Positions 18,218 through 29,721 are shown, numbered from the stretch's first letter. The stretch is 64,000 nucleotides of DNA from Gordonia crocea (GCF_009932435.1 NZ_BJOU01000001.1:682001-746000); one strand, 5' to 3'. Made by a program: numbers and translations. Notes: generated by a model not told the origin, from the sequence alone.

Positions 18218-18667
18218 TCAGCGCGGCAACAGGTTGGCGCCCGCGATCAGCGCGTTCCGGCTCGCCTCGTCGCCGTCGGCACCCGATCCGACGGCCCACC
18301 ACTCGTCGTAGTCGTTGCCGCAGAGCAGGATCGTGATGAACTCGTCCCCCTCGCGGCGCTGGTGGAAACGGTGAATCTCGACGCCGGCGCCGACGTCGTA
18401 GAGCATGGCGGTGAGCGCTCCGAGCTGGCCGGTTGCGCGCGCCTCGACGCGGTGGTCGTGGTTGTCGACGACGATCGTGGCGCGACAGGCGAGGCGGTCG
18501 CCGTCGGCGGGAGAGGTGGCCCACGAGTGCAGGCGGATGCCGCGCTCGGCGGGGGAGGAGCGTTCGGTGAGTTCCTCGGTGGACAAGGCGTGTGCCTCCT
18601 CGCGCAATCCGGATGGAAGATCAGCGGTACGTGAGAAGAATGCCGGGGTGAGGTTGCTGGTGTGCAT
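18218..18667 (-). CDS. Stand-alone LeuA regulatory (dimerisation) domain protein
   Basis: A 149-residue protein that looks like the C-terminal allosteric domain of 2-isopropylmalate synthase without the catalytic TIM barrel. ACRATIVVDNHDHRVEA, then ATGQLGALTAML and VGSGADGDEASRNALIAGAN, line up with the leucine-sensing domain of LeuA, where a GxG...ASxxA...N pattern closes the fold. It may bind a branched-chain amino acid or pair with the full-length LeuA; neither is shown. The ATG at 18667 was chosen because homology begins just after it. A leader-peptide attenuator lies directly upstream. It converges on mutT3 with 3 bases between stops. Confidence 0.6.
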   Translation of the reverse strand: MHTSNLTPAFFSRTADLPSGLREEAHALSTEELTERSSPAERGIRLHSWATSPADGDRLACRATIVVDNHDHRVEARATGQLGALTAMLYDVGAGVEIHRFHQRREGDEFITILLCGNDYDEWWAVGSGADGDEASRNALIAGANLLPR

Positions 18668-18710
18668 CGGGAGTGTGCTCTCGGTCGGGATGAGAAGTGA
18701 CCGATGGGTG

Positions 18711-18783
18711 AATACAGCAAACCCCGCAGCGGGGGGTCGGCCGAGGGACCCCGCTACGGGCTTGCTACGAGCTTGATGCGCAC
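18711..18783 (-). promoter_or_regulatory. Leader-peptide transcription attenuator (leu/ilv type)
   Basis: On the minus strand a ten-codon reading frame is followed by three mutually exclusive RNA pairings. Leader bases AGCAAGCCC (18767-18759) can pair with GGGTTTGCT (18724-18716, one G-U). AGCGGGG (18755-18749) can pair with CCCCGCT (18734-18728). CCCCG (18734-18730) can pair with CGGGG (18726-18722), giving a terminator-like hairpin followed by TTT. Ribosome stalling on the leader codons would free the second pairing and prevent the last. This is the classical amino-acid attenuator layout. Function is inferred from complementarity and from the LeuA-like gene downstream. Confidence 0.5.
18754..18783 (-). 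CDS. Leader peptide VRIKLVASP
   Basis: GTG at 18783 to TAG at 18756-18754 encodes V-R-I-K-L-V-A-S-P, with an ATC (Ile), CTC (Leu) and GTA (Val) codon in a row of six. A leader peptide of branched-chain residues in front of a LeuA-like gene suggests stalling when Ile, Leu or Val is scarce. The ribosome site is weak (TGGCCAG just upstream), which lowers confidence. The peptide frame is also open upstream, so the true start is not certain. Confidence 0.45.
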   Translation of the reverse strand: MRIKLVASP

Positions 18784-18875
18784 CTGGCCAGGGTAGGACC
18801 GCGCGGGGTCGCCTGGCAAGCCGATTGTGGTGGGGCCCACCGGCGCACCCCATCGCCGAGATGACGTCGGGACGG

Positions 18876-19103
18876 TCAGTCCTCGCGCTGGGCGTCGGCC
18901 TCCATGGCCTCGATCAGGCTCTTCGGGCGCAGGTCGGTCCAGTTCTCCTCGACATAGGCCAAGCAGGCCTCGCGGCTGTCCTCGCCGAACACCTTCGTCC
19001 ATCCCGCCGGGATATCGGCGAATGTCGGCCACAGCGAGTGCTGGTTCTCGTCGTTGACCAGAACGTAGAAGCGGCCGTCTGCATCGTCGAACGGGTTGGT
19101 CAT
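18876..19103 (-). CDS. MbtH-like protein
   Basis: A 75-residue protein with the full MbtH signature: [19 protein letters not shown], then QHSLWP, then [10 protein letters not shown] and a conserved tryptophan near ENWTDLRP. MbtH-like proteins bind NRPS adenylation domains and are needed for their folding or activity. No NRPS gene is adjacent; the nearest visible one is the Pls/PosA-type gene at 1076-5029. The start is the ATG at 19103 with GAAGGA upstream. The attenuator and LeuA-domain gene lie downstream on the same strand. Confidence 0.93.
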   Translation of the reverse strand: MTNPFDDADGRFYVLVNDENQHSLWPTFADIPAGWTKVFGEDSREACLAYVEENWTDLRPKSLIEAMEADAQRED

Positions 19104-19128
19104 AGTCGTTTTCCTTCGCAGCCCGATT

Positions 19129-19160
19129 TGATTGGTCGTTGTCCTGATTGGTCGTCGTCC
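19129..19160. repeat. 16-bp tandem duplication upstream of mbtH
   Basis: TGATTGGTCGTTGTCC (19129-19144) is followed at once by TGATTGGTCGTCGTCC (19145-19160), 15 of 16 identical. It lies 26 bases before the mbtH start, so it may form paired protein-binding sites in the promoter, or may be a slippage duplication. Confidence 0.65.
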
Positions 19161-19180
19161 ACCCTAGCGTGCAACGCCGA

Positions 19181-19888
19181 TCAGCAGCCGAGTTGCTCGG
19201 CGAGGTCGATGAAGTCGGTTGCGTTGAGGGTGAATCCGGGGTCGGGGTCGGTGTCGGGGGATCCGGACGGTCCGAACTCGGCGGGGCGGGCGACGAAGGC
19301 GCTGGTCATGCCGAGTGTGGCGGCGGCGCGCAGGTCGTATTTGTGGCAGGCGACCATCATGATGCGGGCCGGCGCCGTGTCGAGGTAGCGGGCGGCGGTG
19401 AGGTAGGCGCGGGGGTCGGGTTTGAACGCGCCGGCCATCTCGGCGGTGAAGACGGCGTCGAACGGCAACCCCGCGCCCTTGGTGATGCGCACCGCGGCGG
19501 CGACATCGGCGTTGGACAGGGTGGCGGTGGTGAACCGCGTGCGCAGCCGGGTCAGTCCCTCGATCGAGTCCGGCCACGGCTCCAAGTGCTGCCAGGTGGT
19601 GGTCAGCTCCTCACCCAGGTCGTCGTCGGCGACGAGGCCCGCCTCGGCGAGGACCTCGTCCAGCGTCGTCCGGTAGACCGCGTGCACGCTGATCCAGTCG
19701 TCGTCGGCCGCCTCTGCACCGGTCTGGTCGAAGTAGCCCGCGCGCCATCGCGCCAACAGATCGTCGTGGTCGACCCCCGGGTACTCGGACGCGGGAAAGG
19801 CGGCGTGCAGCGCGCGGACCACCGGGGTGTAGAAATCTGCGGTCGTTCCTTGGAGGTCGAAGAGGAGCGCCGACGGGGTGGGGGTCAC
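19181..19888 (-). CDS. HAD-superfamily hydrolase, haloacid dehalogenase type II-like
   Basis: A 235-residue HAD-fold enzyme. Motif I is LLFDLQGTTAD with the nucleophilic aspartate at about residue 11, motif II is TLSNAD, motif III lysine is in FKPDPRAY, and motif IV is VACHKYDLRAA. The pattern fits the L-2-haloacid dehalogenase (type II) subfamily, which hydrolyses carbon-halogen bonds through an ester intermediate, although motif I has QGT where YGT is usual. The substrate is unknown and a phosphatase role is possible. The start is GTG at 19888. Confidence 0.75.
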   Translation of the reverse strand: MTPTPSALLFDLQGTTADFYTPVVRALHAAFPASEYPGVDHDDLLARWRAGYFDQTGAEAADDDWISVHAVYRTTLDEVLAEAGLVADDDLGEELTTTWQHLEPWPDSIEGLTRLRTRFTTATLSNADVAAAVRITKGAGLPFDAVFTAEMAGAFKPDPRAYLTAARYLDTAPARIMMVACHKYDLRAAATLGMTSAFVARPAEFGPSGSPDTDPDPGFTLNATDFIDLAEQLGC

Positions 19889-19931
19889 GCGATCAGGCTA
19901 GCCCGGATGGTTGTCGGGGGCTCGTCGTATA

Positions 19932-19962
19932 CTGAACACCAGTTCGAATAGCGTGGTATAAT
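19932..19962 (+). promoter_or_regulatory. LexA-like SOS box and -10 of the DUF222 gene
   Basis: CTGAAC-ACCA-GTTCGA at 19932-19947 matches the mycobacterial LexA box TCGAAC-N4-GTTCGA at 10 of 12 positions, with one half-site perfect. TATAAT at 19957-19962 is a consensus -10, and the box covers the expected -35. LexA binding would block this promoter until DNA damage. SOS boxes before 13E12/DUF222 genes are known in M. tuberculosis. Confidence 0.6.
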
Positions 19963-19987
19963 GGCAGGTGAGAGGTGGTGAAGCTCG

Positions 19988-21562
19988 ATGGGCAATCCCG
20001 ATGTTCCGAGTTTTGATCTGCCGGGTTTTGATCTGCCCGAGTCGCCGGTGGAGTTGGTGGCGTTGCTGGGTGCGACGGTGCAGCGGTTGGGGTCGGCGGT
20101 GTGGGCCGCGGAGACCGAGGATGATTTGCTGGTCGCCGCCCGTGGTCTCGAGTCGGCTCGCCATGCCCAGCTTGGGGTGGATGCGCAGTTGTTCACCGAG
20201 ATCAGCGACCGCAGCGCGTATGCCCGGGATGGATTCACCCATCCGATTCTGTGGTTGGCCAAGGGGCTGCGGTTGGGGCGCAGCGAGGCCAAGCGGCGTG
20301 CCCGGCGGGCGGAGAAGATTGCCCGGCTGACCGGGATGACCGGTGAGACGATGGCGCCGAAGTTTCCGGCGACCGCGGCGGCGGTGGCCGCCGGAACGAT
20401 CTCGGGTGCCCATGTCGACGAGATCGCCGACGTGATGCGCCGGGTGCCTTGTGTCGTGCCGGAAGACGTGGTCGCCCGTGTTGAGGAAGACCTGGCCGCG
20501 ATGGCGACGACGCTGACCCCGCAAGAACTGCGCAAGGCGGGAATCGCCTTGTTGAACTATCTGGACCCCGACGGGGCGTTGTCGGAGGAACGGGATCGCA
20601 GTCGGAATCGGAGCCTGTCGCTCGGGGCGCAGGACATCCGGTTGATGTCGAAGCTGACCGCGAACCTCACGCCGACGGTGCGGGCGAAGTTCGAGTTGAT
20701 CCTGGCGAACTGGGCCGCGCCGGGAATGAACAATCCCGACGATGACCCCTCGCTGCGGCTGACCGGTTCGGCCGCCGACCTCGACACCGCCGATGAGGTG
20801 GTTGCCGAGCGGGTGGCGCAGGCGCGGCGGCGTGATCATCGCAGTCCCGAGCAGCGCAATCATGACGCGTTGGAGGCGATGTGTGATTTCATCACCAGCC
20901 GCGGTGGTTTGGGCATGGGGAAGAAGATTCCCGGACAGTTCATTGTGACTGCGAGCATCGCGGATTTGAAGGCCGGTTGCGGTACCGCCCTGACCTCGAC
21001 GGGAACACTGATCCCGGTCGGCGAGCTGGTCGAGGTGGCCGCCCGGTTGGATCCGTCGCTGGTGGTGTTTCGCGATCACACCCGCGAGGTCCTCTACTAC
21101 GGACGGGCGCGGCGGTCGGCGACATTCGCCCAGCGTTGCGCGTTGTTCGCCCGTGACCGCGGTGATTCCCATCCCGATTCGGATACCCCGTTCATCTATA
21201 CGCAGGCCCACCATCTGCCCGATTGGGCCAAGGGCGGGCAAACCGACATCGACAAACTCACCGCGACCAGCGGCCGCAACAACCGGGCCGTCGGCGACCA
21301 GCCGCGCCAGTGGGAGACGGTCTACCGGACCAGCGGCCCCCACACCGGCTGCGTCGGCTGGCGGCTGCGTGACCATCCCGGCCCGCCAGGAGTGTTGCGC
21401 GTCAACGGCGCCCATCACCCCGACGATCTGGCCCGCGACACCATCCGCCGGATCCGCGGCAGCCGGGGCAAAGGGTCCGCCCACGCCGACCCGCCCACCG
21501 ATACCGCTGCCTCGCCGATCGAAACCCGGTACTGCAGCCGCCTGGGCTACACCGAACTCTGA
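19988..21562 (+). CDS. DUF222 / 13E12-repeat protein with degenerate HNH domain
   Basis: A 524-residue protein of the 13E12 family. The DUF222 region spans about residues 30-330. An HNH-like region at about 385-440 reads [12 protein letters not shown] and TDIDKLTA, which keeps the His-His and Asn of a nuclease centre. The zinc-binding cysteines usual in this family are replaced: [13 protein letters not shown] has Asp and Ser where Cys is normal, and TSGRNNR has Ser and Asn in place of Cys and His. It may be an inactive or zinc-free nuclease. The gene has a LexA-like box, a consensus -10 and a GAGAGG ribosome site. Its end overlaps thiE tail-to-tail by 16 bases. Confidence 0.8.
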   Translation: MGNPDVPSFDLPGFDLPESPVELVALLGATVQRLGSAVWAAETEDDLLVAARGLESARHAQLGVDAQLFTEISDRSAYARDGFTHPILWLAKGLRLGRSEAKRRARRAEKIARLTGMTGETMAPKFPATAAAVAAGTISGAHVDEIADVMRRVPCVVPEDVVARVEEDLAAMATTLTPQELRKAGIALLNYLDPDGALSEERDRSRNRSLSLGAQDIRLMSKLTANLTPTVRAKFELILANWAAPGMNNPDDDPSLRLTGSAADLDTADEVVAERVAQARRRDHRSPEQRNHDALEAMCDFITSRGGLGMGKKIPGQFIVTASIADLKAGCGTALTSTGTLIPVGELVEVAARLDPSLVVFRDHTREVLYYGRARRSATFAQRCALFARDRGDSHPDSDTPFIYTQAHHLPDWAKGGQTDIDKLTATSGRNNRAVGDQPRQWETVYRTSGPHTGCVGWRLRDHPGPPGVLRVNGAHHPDDLARDTIRRIRGSRGKGSAHADPPTDTAASPIETRYCSRLGYTEL

Positions 21563-22233
21563 CCACCCGCGGTAAGGGTGACCGCACGCAGGGCCGCCGC
21601 GGCCGCGCGGGGATCGTCGGCGCCAGTGATCGCCCGGACGACCACAATGCGGCGCGCCCCGGCCGCCACCGCCTCGGGTGCGCGGGCCAGATCGATACCG
21701 CCGATGGCGAACCACGGGTGGTCGGTGGTCAACGACGCGGCATGGCGGACGAGATCCAACCCGGTGCCGGGGCGGCCCGGTTTGGTTGGCGTCGACCAGC
21801 ACGGCCCCACGCAGAAATAGTCGATCAACGGGTCGGCCGCCGCGGCCGCGACCTGGGCGTCGTCATGGGTGGACAGGCCGAGGACCACGTCCTCGCCGAT
21901 GAGACGGCGTGCCGTCGCCGCCGGCAGGTCGTCCTGGCCGACGTGCAGGACGTCGGCGTCGGCGGCAACGGCGATGTCGGCGCGATCGTTGACGGCGAGC
22001 AACGCCCCGGCCCGCTCGGTCAGCACCTTCAGCTGCGCGAGGATCTCGAGCTCCGGTCCCGCCTCGAGGGCCCCGAACTCGCGTTCCCCCGCAGACCCCT
22101 TGTCGCGCAGCTGCACGATGTCAACGCCGCCGTCGAGGGCGGCACCCACGAACTCGAGCAGGTCCCCCCGCTCTCGCCGCGCATCGGTGCACAGATACAG
22201 GGAGGCGGCGGCCAGGCGTTCTCGGCGGTTCAT
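21547..22233 (-). CDS. thiE: Thiamine-phosphate synthase
   Basis: A 228-residue TIM-barrel enzyme that joins HMP pyrophosphate and thiazole phosphate carboxylate to give thiamine monophosphate. Visible motifs are [44 protein letters not shown] (the pyrophosphate-binding loop) and AIGGID. The ATG at 22233 has TACGGT six bases upstream, fitting a leaderless transcript. It diverges from thiO across only 30 bases. Confidence 0.93.
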   Translation of the reverse strand: MNRRERLAAASLYLCTDARRERGDLLEFVGAALDGGVDIVQLRDKGSAGEREFGALEAGPELEILAQLKVLTERAGALLAVNDRADIAVAADADVLHVGQDDLPAATARRLIGEDVVLGLSTHDDAQVAAAAADPLIDYFCVGPCWSTPTKPGRPGTGLDLVRHAASLTTDHPWFAIGGIDLARAPEAVAAGARRIVVVRAITGADDPRAAAAALRAVTLTAGGQSSV

Positions 22234-22239
22234 CCGTCC

Positions 22240-22257
22240 ACCGTAGAGCGATAGGCT
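22240..22257. promoter_or_regulatory. Overlapping divergent leaderless promoters of thiE and thiO
   Basis: On the minus strand TACGGT (22245-22240) lies six bases before the thiE ATG. On the plus strand TAGGCT (22252-22257) lies six bases before the thiO GTG. Both fit leaderless -10 elements in a 30-base gap, so each -35 region would fall inside or next to the other promoter. There is no room for a TPP riboswitch. Confidence 0.45.
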
Positions 22258-22263
22258 GCAGGC

Positions 22264-24325
<2,062 letters not shown>

Positions 24326-24326
24326 A

Positions 24327-25649
24327 CTAGCCGCCCGGCGTTTGTGTCCCGCGGATCGACCGGCCCGCCGTCTCGCGCAGGAACACCAGTGCGATCATGC
24401 CGACGACGCAGGCCCCCATCATGTAGGCGGCCGGGAACAGGTGCCAGCCGGTGCGGTCGACGACGGCCTCGTTGACCAGCGGCGCCGTTCCGCCGAAGAC
24501 GGCGGTCGACATGTTGTAGGAGATGGCGAAGCCGGCGTAGCGGACCTGGGTGGGGAACATCGCGGGGAAGGTCGCCGAGATCGTGGCCAACTGCGGGATG
24601 TAGAGCAGACCGAGGACGACGAATCCCAGTACCGCCCACCAAAAGCCTTGGGCCATCAGCCAATACATGGGCAGGGCGAAGACGAACAGGCCGATGAGCG
24701 AGATCCACCACATGGGTTTGCGGCCGGTCCGGTCGGAGAGGGCGCCGAAGAACGGGATGGCGAGCATCATCAGGACCTGCCCGATGAGGACCACCCGTGA
24801 GCCGTCGTCCTCGGACAGGCCGATGGTGTTCTTCAGATAGTCCGGTTGGTAGGCGAGCAGGGTGTAGTTGCAGACGTTGAGCGCGACCACCATCCCGAAC
24901 ATGATCAGGATGGGCCGCCAGTACTGCACGATCACCCGCCGCAGCGAGGCCCACAGGGAGACGTTGGTCTGGTCGGTCTTCTCGTCGACCTCGGCGAACA
25001 CCGGCGACTCGTCGAGCCGGGAGCGCAGATAAAGCCCGACGAGACCGAGCGGCAACGCCAACAGGAAGGGCAGCCGCCATCCCCAGGAAGCCATCTGATC
25101 GTCGGAGAGCAGAAGGTTGAGGACCAACACAATGGCGGTGCCACCGGAGAATCCGGCCATCGTGCCCACTTCGAGGAAGCTGCCGAAGCGGCCGCGCTTG
25201 GCGTCGGGGGCGTATTCCGCCATGAAGGTCGCGGCGCCGCCGTATTCGCCGCCGGTGGAGAATCCCTGGATGACGCGCAGCGAGATCAGGGCGACCGGCG
25301 CCCAGATCCCCACCATCGCGTGCGTGGGCAGGATGCCGATCAACGCGGTGGCCACCGAGATCAACACGATGGTCAGAGCCAGCACGTGTTTGCGGCCGAC
25401 GCGGTCGCCGATCGGTCCCCACACGAATCCGCCGAGCGGTCGCAGGACGAAGGAGACGGCGAAGCCGAGCATCGTGCCGATCGTCCCCCAGCTGCCCGGG
25501 AAGAAGGCCTGGGTGAGATAGGTGGTCGTGGCGGCGTACACGCCGTAGTCGAACCATTCGGTGGCATTGCCGATCGCCGACGCCGCGATTGCCTTACGGA
25601 TGGTCTGCGGTGTCGGTGGGCTCAGTTCGGCGGATTGCGCGGGTACCAC
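24327..25649 (-). CDS. MFS transporter, metabolite:H+ symporter (ProP-like) family
   Basis: A 440-residue, 12-span transporter. Residues SAIGNATEWFDYGVYA at the start of TM1, GDRVGRKHVL in the loop 2-3, and STGGEYGGAATFMAEYAP near TM5 are typical of the MHS subgroup that imports proline, betaine, alpha-ketoglutarate, citrate or shikimate with protons. DRTGRKPMWW is the loop 8-9 counterpart. The start is GTG at 25649. It lies between thiG and thiD but there is no evidence that it carries a thiamine precursor. Confidence 0.85.
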   Translation of the reverse strand: MVPAQSAELSPPTPQTIRKAIAASAIGNATEWFDYGVYAATTTYLTQAFFPGSWGTIGTMLGFAVSFVLRPLGGFVWGPIGDRVGRKHVLALTIVLISVATALIGILPTHAMVGIWAPVALISLRVIQGFSTGGEYGGAATFMAEYAPDAKRGRFGSFLEVGTMAGFSGGTAIVLVLNLLLSDDQMASWGWRLPFLLALPLGLVGLYLRSRLDESPVFAEVDEKTDQTNVSLWASLRRVIVQYWRPILIMFGMVVALNVCNYTLLAYQPDYLKNTIGLSEDDGSRVVLIGQVLMMLAIPFFGALSDRTGRKPMWWISLIGLFVFALPMYWLMAQGFWWAVLGFVVLGLLYIPQLATISATFPAMFPTQVRYAGFAISYNMSTAVFGGTAPLVNEAVVDRTGWHLFPAAYMMGACVVGMIALVFLRETAGRSIRGTQTPGG

Positions 25650-25703
25650 TCCCTCGGCAGCGACGCTGCCGGTCGACGGTCATCGTGCTTGTCTCGTCCG
25701 ACC

Positions 25704-26588
25704 CTACCGCGTCGGAGGGAAATCGCCGGCGACCCGCCACAGGGGGTTCACCGGCCCGTGCCCCGCGCCGAGTGGATACGCCGCGATGAGACACCGCGTC
25801 ACCCAGCCCTTCGCGAAGCGCAGGGCGTCGGGCACCGAGTACCCGTGCGCTAGGGCCGCGGTGAGCGCTGCGGCGAGGGTGTCGCCGGCGCCGTGGTCGT
25901 GGCCGGTGTCGATCCGTTCGTGGTCGATCTCGAGCTCGGTCTCGCCCGATCCGCCCGCGCCGAGCAGGAGGTCGGGGCTCCGGTCGCTCGACCGCAGGTG
26001 CCCGCCCTTGACCAGGGCCCACCGGGCACCGAGATCGAGCAGGGCGCGGGCGGCGGCGCGCTGGGTCTTCTCGTCGACGACGTCGATACCGGTGATCAGC
26101 CGCACCTCGTCGAGGTTCGGCGTGACGATCGTGGCGCGGGGGATGAGTGCGGCCCGCAGGTCGTCGAGGGCGTCGGCGGCCAGCAGCGGATCGCCGTGCA
26201 TCGACGCGCACACCGGGTCGACGACGAGCGGGATGTCCCCGTCGCCGCCGATCCCCAGGTCGGCGCAGGTCGACACCACCGCGTTGATGATGGCCGAGGA
26301 GGCGAGCATCCCGGTCTTCGCGGCGCCGATCCCGATGTCGGTGACCACGGCACGAATCTGGTCGGCGACGATCGGCGGATCGATCGCCTGATAGCCCGAG
26401 ACCCCCGTCGAATTCTGCACCGTCACCGCGGTGACCGCGACGCACGCATGGACGCCCATCAGGGCAAAACTGCGCATGTCGGCCTGGATGCCGGCACCGC
26501 CGCCGGAGTCGGACCCGGCGATGGTGAGCACCCGCACCGGGGTGGCGCCGTCGGGTGCGGTGGGGAGCAGGGCGGGGGTCTCGGTCAC
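25704..26588 (-). CDS. thiD: Hydroxymethylpyrimidine/phosphomethylpyrimidine kinase
   Basis: A 294-residue ribokinase-fold enzyme that phosphorylates HMP and HMP phosphate. LTIAGSDSGGGAGIQADM, AVTVQNSTGV, KTGMLAS, VVDPVC and the anion-hole motif GAGDTLAAALTAALAHG are all present. The GTG at 26588 lies one base after the thiC stop, so it is co-transcribed with thiC under the TPP riboswitch. Confidence 0.94.
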   Translation of the reverse strand: MTETPALLPTAPDGATPVRVLTIAGSDSGGGAGIQADMRSFALMGVHACVAVTAVTVQNSTGVSGYQAIDPPIVADQIRAVVTDIGIGAAKTGMLASSAIINAVVSTCADLGIGGDGDIPLVVDPVCASMHGDPLLAADALDDLRAALIPRATIVTPNLDEVRLITGIDVVDEKTQRAAARALLDLGARWALVKGGHLRSSDRSPDLLLGAGGSGETELEIDHERIDTGHDHGAGDTLAAALTAALAHGYSVPDALRFAKGWVTRCLIAAYPLGAGHGPVNPLWRVAGDFPPTR

Positions 26589-26589
26589 A

Positions 26590-28338
<1,749 letters not shown>

Positions 28339-28356
28339 GTATGTGTGGTTGTGATC

Positions 28357-28376
28357 GGGCGCATGCCCGTGCGCCC
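28357..28376. other. 7-bp hairpin beside the thiC leader
   Basis: GGGCGCA (28357-28363) and TGCGCCC (28370-28376) are inverted repeats with a 6-base loop. They lie about 20 bases from the outer end of the riboswitch, in the gap between thiC and the GNAT gene. The rest of the gap (28377-28452) shows no gene. Confidence 0.35.
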
Positions 28377-28452
28377 AAGACTACGACAGTCACCGCGAAG
28401 TATCGGGATGGCCGCGAGTTGGTGTTCACTCTGGTCACTCTGGTTACACCGC

Positions 28453-28473
28453 TATACTGTGAAGCAGATCACA
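28453..28473 (+). promoter_or_regulatory. Consensus CRP/GlxR site next to -10 of the GNAT gene
   Basis: TGTGA-AGCAGA-TCACA at 28458-28473 is a perfect TGTGA-N6-TCACA CRP-family palindrome. It begins at the last base of a good -10, TATACT (28453-28458), so it covers the transcription start. A cAMP-receptor regulator bound there would most likely repress. The protein is not encoded in the window. Confidence 0.6.
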
Positions 28474-28514
28474 TGAAACCACCCCCGGTGGATGTCAGAC
28501 GATGGGAGGCCGCG

Positions 28515-28856
28515 ATGCCTTTTCGGAAGAAGGCGCCTCAGCAGGCCGAGAAGATCCTGCAGCAGATCAGCCAGGTCCAACACAATCCGGACCGCGAGCG
28601 GTTCGAGCTGTGGGTGGCCGGCGACCTGGTCGGCGTCCTCGGCTACCACGCCGAGCACGAGGCGGACGGCGACGTGGTCACGATCCTGCACACCGTCCTC
28701 TATGACGAGTACACCGGACACGGCCTCGCGACACGGCTGACCGGCAGTGCCGTCGACTACGTGCAAGAGACGGGTGCCCGGCTGCGCCCGGTCTGCACCT
28801 TCACGCGCCACTACTTGGAAAGTCATCCGAGTCATGTGCGCTTGGCCGCGGTTTAG
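28515..28856 (+). CDS. Small GNAT-fold N-acetyltransferase (NATD1-like)
   Basis: A 113-residue protein of the short, single-domain acetyltransferase group (Acetyltransf_CG). ERFELWVAGDLVGVLGYH is the first beta sheet; ILHTVLYDEYTGHGLATRLTGSAV carries the acetyl-CoA-binding turn; RLRPVCTFTRHYLESHP is the conserved C-terminal block. The substrate is unknown. The ATG at 28515 was chosen because GGGAGG lies at 28504-28509; an in-frame ATG at 28473 overlaps the CRP site. Confidence 0.8.
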   Translation: MPFRKKAPQQAEKILQQISQVQHNPDRERFELWVAGDLVGVLGYHAEHEADGDVVTILHTVLYDEYTGHGLATRLTGSAVDYVQETGARLRPVCTFTRHYLESHPSHVRLAAV

Positions 28857-28900
28857 CCGCGCCGTTGGGATCGGAGTGATTCCAGGGGTCGCCAAGTAGG

Positions 28901-28924
28901 TTAGGTTACGCTAACCTTCAATCC
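28901..28924 (+). promoter_or_regulatory. IdeR/DtxR iron box over the promoter of the SIP gene
   Basis: TTAGGTTACGCTAACCTTC at 28901-28919 matches the IdeR consensus at 16 of 19 positions. TAACCT (28912-28917) inside it is a -10 placed 7 bases before the ATG, so the transcript is probably leaderless. Iron-loaded IdeR would cover the -10 and shut the gene off. Confidence 0.85.
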
Positions 28925-29701
28925 ATGATCACCGCTGTTGCACCATCCCCGTCCCGCGGGTGGCAGGGCGCTGTCCTGAAGTTGTTGCGCGCCGACGACT
29001 TCCAGCTGACCGTCACCGGCGTGGACAAGATCACCGACCATTACCTTCGGGTGCACTTCGCCGACGGCGGCCTGTTGGCGCGCCACGACGTGCACCCCAC
29101 CATGTGGGTCCGACTCTGGTTCGAGCAGGGTGACCGGCGCTATCAGCGCGCCTTCACCCTCGTCGACCCCGACCCGCCGACCGGGACGTTCGCCGTCGAA
29201 TTCGCCATCCACGACGGGCCTGCGGCGGGGTGGGCGCAATCGGCCTTCGTCGGCGAGGAGGTCCAGGCGACCGTGATGGGCTCGCATTTCGCCCTGCCCG
29301 ATCGCGATCCCGACGGATGGCTCATCGCCGGCGACGCCTCGTCGTTGGCGGCGGTCAACTCGCTGCTCGGTGCCATCGCCGCCTCTGACTCGCCGGACGT
29401 GCCGGTGACGATCTGGATGGAATACCAGCACGACGACGAGTTCACCCTTCCGCTGCGGGCGCGCGAGCACCACCGGGTCGAATGGGTTCACCGCGGGGAG
29501 ACGGGGACGGCAATCGTCGAGATGATCGCCGCCGAGGCCTTCGACGCGACCGGATACCAGGGATGGGTCGCCACCGAGACGAAGTCCACTCGCGCGATCA
29601 CCGCCCTGTTGCGCACGCGCTACCGCCTCGGCCGCAGCGGCGTGGTGTCCCAGCCGCACTGGATCGACGGTCCGTCGATAGTGCGGTCGGGCCGTATCTG
29701 A
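28925..29701 (+). CDS. Siderophore-interacting protein (ferric-siderophore reductase)
   Basis: A 258-residue flavoprotein of the SIP/ViuB family. An N-terminal FAD-binding barrel ends in RAFTLVDPDPPTGTFAVEF, and a C-terminal NAD(P)H domain starts at GWLIAGDASSLAAVNSLL. It releases iron by reducing ferric siderophores in the cytoplasm, using FAD and NAD(P)H or ferredoxin. The usual RxYT motif is RAFT here. The IdeR box directly upstream supports iron-starvation control. A hydrolase gene follows but has its own -10. Confidence 0.9.
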   Translation: MITAVAPSPSRGWQGAVLKLLRADDFQLTVTGVDKITDHYLRVHFADGGLLARHDVHPTMWVRLWFEQGDRRYQRAFTLVDPDPPTGTFAVEFAIHDGPAAGWAQSAFVGEEVQATVMGSHFALPDRDPDGWLIAGDASSLAAVNSLLGAIAASDSPDVPVTIWMEYQHDDEFTLPLRAREHHRVEWVHRGETGTAIVEMIAAEAFDATGYQGWVATETKSTRAITALLRTRYRLGRSGVVSQPHWIDGPSIVRSGRI

Positions 29702-29709
29702 CTCACCGG

Positions 29710-29721
29710 TAAGCTAGCCGG
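29710..29721 (+). promoter_or_regulatory. Leaderless -10 of the PHA-synthase-like hydrolase gene
   Basis: TAAGCT at 29710-29715 is followed by six bases and the ATG at 29722. No ribosome site is visible. Confidence 0.35.

Noticed and set aside
19104..19180. IdeR box in front of mbtH, as expected for siderophore clusters
   Set aside because: No sequence resembling TTAGGTTAG-type half-sites is present; only the 16-base tandem repeat was found.
22234..22263. A second TPP riboswitch for thiO-thiS-thiG
   Set aside because: The gap is only 30 bases and has none of the conserved CTGAGA or ACC-TGATC-like blocks.
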